Positions 1 to 5,225 of a stretch of DNA of 5,225 nucleotides are shown piece after piece. The stretch is from NCBI GenBank assembly GCA_020429485.1, contig JAGQLK010000093.1, positions 1 to 5,225 on the forward strand. The letters are read 5' to 3'. Both the position numbers and the translations under genes were made by a program. The stretch's first letter is position 1. Every line of letters starts with the position of its first letter. The notes beneath the pieces are model-generated. The model had not been told where the DNA came from. It was given only the letters and a program-made list of their open reading frames with translations, and ran no database searches. Source of the DNA: Candidatus Dojkabacteria bacterium. GTDB lineage: Bacteria; Patescibacteriota; Dojkabacteria; B142; OLB20.

Positions 1-333
1 GGCACTGAAAAGAAATATTCTATATTTTATAAGATCTACTTCATTGTAGGTATCAATCTTACTCTTATAGCATCAGTACTCTCTTTCTTAGTCGGACCAA
101 ATCTAATTGATAAAATCCCATTGAATATTGAAAATTTTCCAGAAATACTTGCTGAAGAAGGAAGCGTAATCATAGATAAAGTTGATATAATTGCAGAATC
201 AATAATTGCAGGGTTATTCCAAGTAACATTAATGGTTGGAATAATAATCACAGTTTTGAGTATAGTCTTTTGGATAATATCATTAAGACTATCTAAAGGT
301 ACTGATAATAATTCTACAAATAAAAAATCATGA
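1..333 (+). CDS. Two-helix membrane protein of unknown family, 5' end missing
   Basis: The frame is open from the first base and ends at TGA 331-333, giving 110 visible residues; the true start lies upstream of the window. A TTG at 121 could start a 70-residue product, but that would discard a good membrane helix at about residues 12-31 (IYFIVGINLT...), so a truncated longer gene is preferred. A second helix spans about residues 72-95 (GLFQVTLMVGIIITVLSIVF). Between them is a roughly 40-residue acidic loop (PEILAEEG), and the tail is polar and Lys/Asn-rich. I do not recognise the family and see no catalytic motif. The stop overlaps the next gene's ATG by 4 bases (ATGA), so it is probably the first visible member of a coupled three-gene operon. 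The function is unknown; membrane location is fairly safe. Confidence 0.7.
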   Translation, partial: GTEKKYSIFYKIYFIVGINLTLIASVLSFLVGPNLIDKIPLNIENFPEILAEEGSVIIDKVDIIAESIIAGLFQVTLMVGIIITVLSIVFWIISLRLSKGTDNNSTNKKS

Positions 334-605
334 ATGACGAAGCCGCAAGCGCATTAGTGCTAATTCCTTTTATATTTTTCGGAATAATATATTTATTGTG
401 GTTTGCATTATTAATCTTAATGATTATCTTCTCAATAGCATCAACAATATTTTGGTTTCTTATGCTAATTGATGCGATCCAAAGAGAAGAAAAAGATTAT
501 CCAAGTCCTAATGATAAAGTAGTATGGGTACTAGTGATTGCACTTGTTGGCTTTATTGGAGCTCTGGCCTACTATTTTATAGTTAAGAAGAATTCAAACA
601 AATGA
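330..605 (+). CDS. PLDc_N-like small integral membrane protein
   Basis: This 91-residue hydrophobic protein starts at ATG 330, inside the upstream stop codon (ATGA). No Shine-Dalgarno-like sequence precedes it, which fits reinitiation by ribosomes finishing the upstream gene. One or two helices fill residues 9-47 and another spans about 65-84. The second half resembles the PLDc_N (phospholipase D-nuclease N-terminal) membrane domain: an aromatic helix ending FWFLMLIDAI (41-50), a charged 15-residue loop (about 51-65), KVVW (63-66), then a Gly-rich helix ending ALAYYFIVKK (78-87). Members of that family are often stand-alone short membrane proteins with no phospholipase domain, as here; there is no HKD catalytic motif. 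The biochemical role is unknown. It overlaps the next start by 4 bases. The gene call is secure; the family call rests on pattern recognition. Confidence 0.8.
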   Translation: MNDEAASALVLIPFIFFGIIYLLWFALLILMIIFSIASTIFWFLMLIDAIQREEKDYPSPNDKVVWVLVIALVGFIGALAYYFIVKKNSNK

Positions 606-964
606 AAATATATGTAACTCATTCTAGTAGTTTTGATTATCAAAATGAGCTTTATAAGCCCTTGAGAGAAAGTGACTTGAATAATCAACATCAGATATTC
701 TTACCTCACGAAGAACAAGCGGAACCTGTTTCTAGTAAAATATTGATTCAAGAAATAGACATTATGCTGGCTGAAGTATCATTTCCCTCCACTGGTCAAG
801 GTATAGAGCTCGGATGGGCAGACGCTTTTGGCACAAAAGTTTTATTCATTCATAAGAAAGATCACAAATATTCATCATCGATAAAAATTATTAGCGATGA
901 TATATTTGAGTATAATGATAGCGCAGATCTAATAGGCGTATTGAGCGGTCTGCTTTCTACATAA
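602..964 (+). CDS. Nucleoside 2-deoxyribosyltransferase / DNPH1-like protein
   Basis: A 120-residue soluble protein with a Rossmann-like N-terminus (KIYVTHSSSF, residues 2-11). Its core IDIMLAEVSFPSTGQGIELG (52-71) closely matches the signature of the nucleoside 2-deoxyribosyltransferase superfamily, including the nucleotide N-glycosidase DNPH1 (AEVTQPSLGVGYELG in the human protein). By that alignment E69 is the candidate nucleophile that attacks the deoxyribose C1', D53 is the conserved Asp before the strand, and S91-S93 lie where DNPH1-type enzymes use a Ser to hold the 5'-phosphate. Family members either move deoxyribose between bases or hydrolyse (deoxy)nucleotides to base plus sugar phosphate; the substrate here cannot be deduced. 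At 120 residues it is slightly shorter than typical members but looks complete. The start ATG 602 overlaps the upstream TGA (ATGA), implying coupled translation with the two membrane-protein genes. It could serve nucleotide salvage, clean-up of damaged nucleotides, or a signalling or defence role. Confidence 0.85.
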   Translation: MKIYVTHSSSFDYQNELYKPLRESDLNNQHQIFLPHEEQAEPVSSKILIQEIDIMLAEVSFPSTGQGIELGWADAFGTKVLFIHKKDHKYSSSIKIISDDIFEYNDSADLIGVLSGLLST

Positions 965-968
965 ATTT

Positions 969-997
969 TTGCAAGATAATTAATCAATTGTTATTCT
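969..997 (+). promoter_or_regulatory. Weak sigma-70-type promoter candidate for the large gene
   Basis: TTGCAA (969-974) and TATTCT (992-997) are separated by exactly 17 bases; each matches 4 of 6 consensus positions. A better -10-like hexamer, TATATT (999-1004), has no well-spaced -35. Transcription would begin about 1004-1009, only some 15-20 bases before the GTG start. The region is so AT-rich that such matches are expected by chance, so this is a candidate only. The 965-1022 gap shows no stable GC hairpin followed by a T-run, so read-through from the upstream operon is also possible. Confidence 0.25.
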
Positions 998-1022
998 ATA
1001 TATTAGGATTACCCTTTTATTG

Positions 1023-4000
1023 GTGGCTAAAAATAAACCAAAACCTTTTCATAAGAAGATGTTTATTGAATTTAATAAATTAATTAATAGACTTCCTGGT
1101 TGGACCAGGATTAATCAGAACTTAGAATTTCGAGTACTCGCAGCTTCTGTTTTTATTAGTACATTATTAGTATTAGTATTTCTTATAATCTTTCAGTTAC
1201 TACCTATCAGCATTATCCAGGAAGCTGCATATTCTGGTACATATGAGTGGACCATTACTGGAGGTGCTGGCCAGGGGGATTCGCTAACTGATCTTAAAAT
1301 TGATAACAGTAATAATATAATAGTAGTTGGTGATTATAGTGATACAGTAGATTTTGATCTAGGGGCAGGCACAGATAACCATGTATCAAATGGATACTAT
1401 GATGCATATATTTCTAAATATGATAATTCAGGAAACCAACTTTGGACAACAACCTTTGGCGGACCAGGTGATCTAAACTATGGGGACACAGCAAGAGGTG
1501 TTGCCGTAGATAGCAGTAACAATATCTATACTATTAGTGATTACACTAACTCAATCGATATTCTACCTGATCAGCTTACTATCACTGCTAGTTCAGAATA
1601 TTCTCCTGGATGGCGAAATAATGTAATTGATGGGTTACACGGAACTTGTAATGCAAATGAGTGGTCAACAGCTGGAGTAACTACAGGCTGGATTCGATTA
1701 ACCTTTGATACCCCTATCACAATTGACAGAGTTGATTTATACGATAGAGCTTGCGGAGAACAGGTTACCAGCGGAACGGTTTCTTTCAGTACTGGGAGCC
1801 CTGTCGGATATGGAACATTGGAAAATACTGGGACTGTACCTACAACTGTATCTTTTAGTAGTCGTACAGTTAGTTATGTAGATGTATCAATAGATACTTC
1901 TACTGGCGGTTCAAATGTAGGCTTGTCAGAAATTGAGCTATACAATGGAGGTAGCCAAATAAATGTGGGAGATTTTTTCAATGCTGCTAAGGGCTACGGT
2001 GACATTGTAGTTACTAAGCATGATGCAGATGGAAATTTACAGTGGATACGTAATTGGGGTAGCACTAATACTGATGGCGCTACTGGAGCTGCGGTAGATT
2101 CTTCAGGTAATGTATATTTTTCTGGAGAGGTATCTGACACAACCGATTTCAATGATTCAGGAGGAAATGACACTATAGTGATGCCTGGACTACGAAATTC
2201 TTTCATTACAAAATACGATACTAATGGTAACTATCTATGGACAAGAGTTTTTGGTGGTTCAAATCATTGGGTAATTCCCCAAAACGTAGCTACAGATAAT
2301 TCTGGAAACGTATATGTTACTGGATACGTTTATGATGTACCTTGGGGCTCTCCTGGTTCATTTCCTGTCGACTTTGATGCTACAACAGATACTGATAATA
2401 GGTACATCGATGTAACAGATAACTATGCCGCATTTACCACCAAATATAATTCAGATGGTAGCTATGGTTGGACCAGACTTATTGATGATGGATTATATGA
2501 AGAAGGTGCAGATGTGGTAGTTAATAGCGTTGGTGAAGTATTCGCTGTTGGATCATTTGAGGGCACTCCAGATTTTGATGATTCTGCCGGCACAGATACT
2601 ATTGCGGCTTCTGCTGGAGACTTCTATATTACAAAATATTCTTCAGCAGGTGTATATCAATGGACTAAAGGCATAGGGGGAACAGGATATGATAGAGCCC
2701 TAGGAGTCACTGTAGAACCTGATGGAGATCCAGTAATTATGGGTACATTCCAAAATACAGTAGATTTTGATGCTAATGCAGGAACAGACACTGTTATCGC
2801 CCCAGCTTCAACCAGCTCTTTTATAGTCAACTATAATGCAGATGGCTCTTATGGGTGGGGAGCAGTAGGATACGAGGCAGAAGGTGTGGTGTCTGAGGCA
2901 ACTGATGCAATCGCTGTTGATAGCTCTGGATTAGTCTATGTGGGAGGTAGCTTTACAGGTATGGATAATTTCGATGGAACAGGTGGGTCAGATGTACACT
3001 CATCCAATGGTAATAGTGACTTCTATATAACCAAATATAATCCTGGTGGTAGCCCTCCTCCACCAACTCCTACGCCAGATTATCCTGCATATGATTGGAC
3101 AAGAACATTTGGTAACTCATCAAATAACGATCTACCTGGAGGTGTAGGAGCATATGGAACATCAGGCGTACTTGCTACTGGTGGATTCCAAGGCTCAACT
3201 AATTTTGATGATACAGGTGGGACTGATAACAAGTCAGGTGCACAAGGTTCTCAGGATGTGTTTATTACCAAATATAATTATGACGGTAGCTATGGGTGGA
3301 CTAGAGAATGGGGATCCGGAGGAACAGATTTTGGTACTAATGTAGTAATGGATAATAGCGGTAACTCATTCAGCGTTGGCCTATGCCAATCAGGAATAGC
3401 TGCAGATTTTGACGACACTGGAGGGACTGATTTAAGATGTGGTGGAAGTAATGATGGTACACTAACGAGATATAATTCCAATGGATCTTACGGTTGGACT
3501 AGAGCATTTGGTGGATTCGCAGATTCTATTGCACTTGATGCATCAGGCAATCCTCATGTAGTGGGTATTTTTTCTGGAACCTTGAATTTTGATGATACTG
3601 GGGGTACTGATAATCACACAGCTGATGTATTCGGGGATGCATTCTTAACTAAATATAATAATGATGGAAGTTACGGTTGGACTATTACATTTGGAGCTAC
3701 TGGTTCATCGCCAGAGGTAGCAAATGATGTAGCTGTAGATGCTAGTGGTAATGTATATGTTATTGGATATTTTAGTACTGGTTCAACAGATTTTGGCGGT
3801 ACTTCTAGATCATCCAATGGGCTCCAAGATGCATACCTAGCAAAATATGATAATACTGGGAGTTTAGTCTGGGTAAGAGCTTGGGGTAGTACAGGAAATG
3901 ATACTGCACTTGGGATAGCTCTTGATAGTTCTGGCAATCCATATGTCACAGGTTACTTTGAGGGTACTGTTAATTTCAATGATGTAGGATTAGATAATCA

Positions 4001-5225
4001 TATCTCTAATGGTAGTCAAGAGATATATATAACTAAGTATAATGCAGATGGAAGTTATGGTTGGACAAGAACAACTGGAAGTGCAGGTACTGATATCGGT
4101 GTCGACATAAGCTTAGACGCTTCAAATAATGTTTATGTTGGAGGGTATTTCTCCAATACAGTAGACTTTAACAGTGGAGCTGGTGTTGACTCACATGTAT
4201 CAAATGGAAAAGAAGATGGTTTTGTAACAAAATTAACTAGTTCTGGACTCTATGTGTACACACTTTCCTGGGGAGGCCCAAACTCAGATAAGGTTACAAG
4301 CATTTCCGTTACAGATGAAAATGACTTCTTTCTTGGTGGAGAATTTGAAGACCCAGCAGTAAACTTTGATGCAACTGGTGGAACAGATAACCATAGTAGT
4401 AATGGGTTTATTGATATGTTCATAACAAAATATGCTACATCCGCAGCACCACCACCGACAAGTACACCAATGCCAACAAATACACCAGCACCTACATTCA
4501 CTCCAATGCCTACAAATACTCCTGCACCTACTAATACGCCTATACCAGGAGTTACAACCACACCAACTCCAACTCCAGCAATTATTCTTACTCCAACACC
4601 AGGAGGTGGTGGCAGTCCAACCGCTACACCAAATCCAGGCGGAGGTGGACCTACTTCTACACCTGTACCTACCTTACCTACTTCAGATGTTGAACTATAT
4701 CAAATATTAAACTTAGATACAGAACTTGATGCAGAGGATATAAATGAAAGAAATATTGAGTTTGGTTCACCAAATGGCCTTGTAGGAATTCATGACGTTA
4801 TCTTAATAGATACAGAAGAAAATATAGTTATAGCAAGATTCCTTGATGCTAATTTTGATCACGATTTAGATTGGGAGAATCTCAATTCGGATCTTAGCCA
4901 AGCAGAAGAAAAATCATTTGTAGAATACGGAGCGACTCTTGACGGATTCTCTGATGAAATTATTTTGTATGTTCCAAGAAGTAGTGAAGATGAAGGTGTT
5001 GTATATTGTCCAAATGCTTCTTCTTTTGCATCAATCTCTATAAATTGTGACGATGGTATTATACTAATAGATGGAGCAAACATATCTGGAGTTACTGCTA
5101 ATGCAACTCAGCTAAATGGCTTCTTTGTATGGCAACTGACAGGAATAGCTTATGGGGGTGGTGGATCAATAGAAGATGCAACTGAGGTATTCATATCAGT
5201 TACTCCAACACCTGATGATGGCGGA
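1023..5225 (+). CDS. Giant membrane-anchored surface protein with two seven-repeat beta-propellers, 3' end missing
   Basis: The frame is open from 984 to the window end without a stop, giving 1401 residues from GTG 1023; the C-terminus is lost. Order: basic N-terminus (1-37), membrane helix (about 38-60), propeller 1 (73-673) with an inserted discoidin-like domain (about 182-312), Pro-rich linker (674-689), propeller 2 (690-1137), Thr-Pro/Gly linker (1138-1220), C-terminal domain (1221-1393), then a new TPTP linker. Repeats follow the SBBP beta-propeller pattern, for example VAVDSSGN-VYVTG, then FITKYN-x-DGSYGWTR-x-FGG. GTG 1023 (MAKNKPKP) is preferred for its typical Lys-rich start; TTG 1020 and ATG 1059 are alternatives. 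AGGA at 1005-1008 is the only SD-like sequence and lies rather far from GTG (14 bases) but nearer TTG (11). The protein is presumably extracellular, for binding or adhesion; no enzyme motif is visible. All six Cys occur as three within-domain pairs. Apart from a 58-base gap it follows the upstream cassette, with no evident functional link. Confidence 0.93.
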   Translation, partial: MAKNKPKPFHKKMFIEFNKLINRLPGWTRINQNLEFRVLAASVFISTLLVLVFLIIFQLLPISIIQEAAYSGTYEWTITGGAGQGDSLTDLKIDNSNNIIVVGDYSDTVDFDLGAGTDNHVSNGYYDAYISKYDNSGNQLWTTTFGGPGDLNYGDTARGVAVDSSNNIYTISDYTNSIDILPDQLTITASSEYSPGWRNNVIDGLHGTCNANEWSTAGVTTGWIRLTFDTPITIDRVDLYDRACGEQVTSGTVSFSTGSPVGYGTLENTGTVPTTVSFSSRTVSYVDVSIDTSTGGSNVGLSEIELYNGGSQINVGDFFNAAKGYGDIVVTKHDADGNLQWIRNWGSTNTDGATGAAVDSSGNVYFSGEVSDTTDFNDSGGNDTIVMPGLRNSFITKYDTNGNYLWTRVFGGSNHWVIPQNVATDNSGNVYVTGYVYDVPWGSPGSFPVDFDATTDTDNRYIDVTDNYAAFTTKYNSDGSYGWTRLIDDGLYEEGADVVVNSVGEVFAVGSFEGTPDFDDSAGTDTIAASAGDFYITKYSSAGVYQWTKGIGGTGYDRALGVTVEPDGDPVIMGTFQNTVDFDANAGTDTVIAPASTSSFIVNYNADGSYGWGAVGYEAEGVVSEATDAIAVDSSGLVYVGGSFTGMDNFDGTGGSDVHSSNGNSDFYITKYNPGGSPPPPTPTPDYPAYDWTRTFGNSSNNDLPGGVGAYGTSGVLATGGFQGSTNFDDTGGTDNKSGAQGSQDVFITKYNYDGSYGWTREWGSGGTDFGTNVVMDNSGNSFSVGLCQSGIAADFDDTGGTDLRCGGSNDGTLTRYNSNGSYGWTRAFGGFADSIALDASGNPHVVGIFSGTLNFDDTGGTDNHTADVFGDAFLTKYNNDGSYGWTITFGATGSSPEVANDVAVDASGNVYVIGYFSTGSTDFGGTSRSSNGLQDAYLAKYDNTGSLVWVRAWGSTGNDTALGIALDSSGNPYVTGYFEGTVNFNDVGLDNHISNGSQEIYITKYNADGSYGWTRTTGSAGTDIGVDISLDASNNVYVGGYFSNTVDFNSGAGVDSHVSNGKEDGFVTKLTSSGLYVYTLSWGGPNSDKVTSISVTDENDFFLGGEFEDPAVNFDATGGTDNHSSNGFIDMFITKYATSAAPPPTSTPMPTNTPAPTFTPMPTNTPAPTNTPIPGVTTTPTPTPAIILTPTPGGGGSPTATPNPGGGGPTSTPVPTLPTSDVELYQILNLDTELDAEDINERNIEFGSPNGLVGIHDVILIDTEENIVIARFLDANFDHDLDWENLNSDLSQAEEKSFVEYGATLDGFSDEIILYVPRSSEDEGVVYCPNASSFASISINCDDGIILIDGANISGVTANATQLNGFFVWQLTGIAYGGGGSIEDATEVFISVTPTPDDGG
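1094..1110 (+). repeat. Perfect inverted repeat (7-bp stem, 3-base loop) in the 5' coding region
   Basis: TCCTGGT (1094-1100) and ACCAGGA (1104-1110) are perfect reverse complements around the loop TGG. The hairpin lies about 70-90 bases after the GTG start, within codons for LPGWTRI, and is GC-richer than its surroundings. No T-run follows, so it is not an intrinsic terminator. It may be chance, or an mRNA structure affecting early elongation. Confidence 0.4.
1134..1202 (+). other. N-terminal membrane anchor or uncleaved signal of the large protein
   Basis: Residues 38-60 form one strongly hydrophobic segment (VLAASVFISTLLVLVFLIIF) after a 37-residue N-terminus with about ten Lys/Arg. By the positive-inside rule this gives an N-in, C-out orientation, putting everything after about residue 66 outside the membrane. 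A signal peptidase I site near QEAAYSG (66-72) is conceivable, but the long basic leader looks more like an anchor. Confidence 0.75.
1239..3041 (+). repeat. Propeller 1: seven SBBP-type repeats, with one interrupted
   Basis: Seven repeats begin at Trp codons 1248, 1443, 2043, 2238, 2469, 2661 and 2856. Spacing is 64-65 residues except repeat 2 (200 residues, carrying an inserted domain) and repeat 4 (77 residues, longer b-c loop). Each carries the strands V-A-V-D, N-V-Y-V-x-G, D-x-F-I-T-K-Y and G-x-x-W-T-R-x-F-G-G. The block begins with the Trp strand (YEWTITGG) and ends with the KYN strand, so the first strand can complete the last blade and close a seven-bladed ring. The strand assignments are inferred from the family, not modelled. 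Confidence 0.8.
1566..1958 (+). other. Discoidin/galactose-binding-like domain inserted in blade 2
   Basis: Residues about 182-312 do not fit the propeller pattern. They resemble F5/8 type C (discoidin)-like jelly-roll modules: an opening LTITASSEYS, then NVIDG near 203, GWIRLTFDTPITIDRVDLYD (226-242 region), an SFSTGSPVG strand, and the closing GLSEIELYNG (about 300-309). The GLSEIE-type ending is typical of this fold. C209 and C244 may form a disulfide. The blade sequence stops at SIDI just before the insert and resumes at GDFFNAAKGYGDIVVTKHD, so the domain sits in the loop after the second strand. Such domains often bind sugars; the ligand here is unknown. Confidence 0.7.
3042..3089 (+). 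other. Pro/Thr linker between the two propellers
   Basis: Residues 674-689 read PGGSPPPPTPTPDYPA, a short rigid linker with no repeat signature. It marks the boundary between two seven-repeat sets and argues that they fold as separate rings rather than one continuous array. Confidence 0.8.
3090..4433 (+). repeat. Propeller 2: seven SBBP-type repeats
   Basis: Repeats begin at Trp codons 3096, 3297, 3495, 3678, 3870 and 4062, and at a Tyr codon 4257 that replaces Trp in the last repeat, with 61-67 residues between them. The most regular unit is TKYNADGSYGWTRTTGS with GTDNH/SNG loops, found in nearly the same form several times. As in propeller 1, the block opens with the Trp strand and ends with ITKYA, allowing closure of a seven-bladed ring. 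Repeat 2 carries C788 and C806, a possible disulfide. No insert is present. The near-identical short segments are also visible as DNA repeats around aaatataat and gatggaagttatggttgg. Confidence 0.82.
4434..4682 (+). other. Thr-Pro/Gly low-complexity linker
   Basis: About 83 residues made mainly of Thr, Pro, Asn and Gly, with TPTP and NTPAPT runs and two GGGG segments (near 4603 and 4639). Such stalks usually extend surface domains away from the cell and may be O-glycosylated; that is general knowledge, not visible here. It separates propeller 2 from the C-terminal domain. Confidence 0.85.
4464..4535 (+). repeat. Two tandem 36-bp direct repeats in the linker
   Basis: Units 4464-4499 and 4500-4535 each encode TPMPTNTPAPT plus one variable residue (F or N). 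They differ mostly at third codon positions, indicating an older duplication kept under protein-level constraint. Such tracts can change length by replication slippage in whole 12-residue steps. Confidence 0.8.
4683..5201 (+). other. C-terminal beta-rich domain of uncertain family
   Basis: Residues 1221-1393 are acidic and non-repetitive. The first part includes LDAEDINERNIEFGSPNGL and DVILIDTEENIVIARF; the second includes DEIILYVPRS, VYCPNAS (C1329), ISINCDDG (C1342), then NGFFVWQLTGIAYGGGGS. From memory, the YVPxS...C...C...G(T/I)xGGG pattern recurs in secreted proteins of CPR bacteria, but I cannot name a family. The two Cys, 13 residues apart, may pair. A new TPTPDD linker begins at 5202, so at least one more module probably follows beyond the window. 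Confidence 0.55.

Noticed and set aside
36..251. Minus-strand ORF of 71 codons
   Set aside because: It lies opposite the first membrane-protein gene, whose reading frame continues through the whole stretch and joins the next gene by an ATGA overlap. Its translation shows no recognisable motif.
1..964. TGA recoded as Gly or Trp, as in some CPR lineages
   Set aside because: TGA ends two genes exactly at ATGA overlaps with good downstream starts, and the 1401-codon frame contains no in-frame TGA, using GGN for Gly and TGG for Trp.
965..1022. Rho-independent terminator after the small operon
   Set aside because: Only weak AT-rich complementarity around the CAATTG palindrome (985-990) is present, with no GC stem followed by a T-run.
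1994..2206. Minus-strand ORF within propeller 1
   Set aside because: The + frame carries clear, evolutionarily repeated propeller motifs here; the antisense ORF is a by-product of repeat composition.
3154..3481. Short + strand ORF (3154-3345) and minus-strand ORF (3290-3481) in propeller 2
   Set aside because: Both overlap the continuous main frame with regular blade motifs. Neither has a recognisable start context or domain.
3180..4400. RTX-type calcium-binding repeats suggested by GGTD and Asp-rich loops
   Set aside because: The GGxGxDxUx nonapeptide is not present. The Gly/Asp motifs recur once per 61-67 residues, in the loop before the FITKY strand, as expected of propeller blades.
3671..4561. 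Minus-strand ORFs at 3671-3949 and 4250-4561
   Set aside because: They are shadows of the repeats and the Thr-Pro linker. The GVFVGIGV repeats of the second simply mirror Pro/Thr codons on the other strand.
4432..4710. Plus-strand ORF rich in His, Gln and Leu
   Set aside because: It is the +1-shifted reading of ccn/acn codons in the Thr-Pro linker. The main frame runs through without interruption into a sensible domain.
4859..5083. Minus-strand ORF under the C-terminal domain
   Set aside because: No recognisable motif or start signal, and the + strand frame is open and domain-like throughout.
1..5225. CRISPR array, tRNA, rRNA or insertion sequence
   Set aside because: No regularly spaced identical repeats with unique spacers, no cloverleaf-like segment and no transposase motif were seen. 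The only repeats are protein-coding and degenerate.

Overview
The window is AT-rich bacterial DNA read almost entirely on the + strand. It holds four genes: the 3' end of a small membrane-protein gene, two complete small genes joined to it by 4-base overlaps, and the 5' 4.2 kb of one very large surface-protein gene that runs off the right edge. Because that large ORF has no stop inside the window, it is easy to miss when only closed ORFs are listed, yet it fills about 80% of the sequence. Opal codons are used as normal stops and Trp is TGG, so the standard bacterial code applies. The AT-rich genome, tiny overlapping genes, a large secreted protein of SBBP-type propeller repeats with Thr-Pro linkers, and a small nucleoside-deoxyribosyltransferase-like protein together suggest an uncultivated Patescibacteria/CPR-type bacterium. 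That placement is inference from style, not proof.

Region 1 (1-964) is a compact cassette. A two-helix membrane protein of unknown family, a PLDc_N-like membrane protein and a DNPH1/nucleoside 2-deoxyribosyltransferase-like enzyme are joined by two ATGA stop/start overlaps, so they are probably translated together. The enzyme keeps the signature Glu of its superfamily. Its partnership with two small membrane proteins is the most open functional question here.

Region 2 (965-1022) is a short AT-rich gap with a weak promoter candidate and no convincing terminator.

Region 3 (1023-5225, open at the 3' edge) encodes at least 1401 residues. In order they form a basic cytoplasmic N-terminus, one membrane helix or uncleaved signal, a seven-repeat beta-propeller, a Pro-rich linker, a second seven-repeat beta-propeller, a Thr-Pro/Gly linker of about 83 residues, a roughly 170-residue C-terminal domain, and the start of another Thr-Pro linker. 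A discoidin/galactose-binding-like domain of about 130 residues sits inside the second blade of propeller 1. All six cysteines form three close pairs, each within one domain. The protein is probably displayed outside the cell for binding or adhesion; its ligand cannot be read from the sequence.
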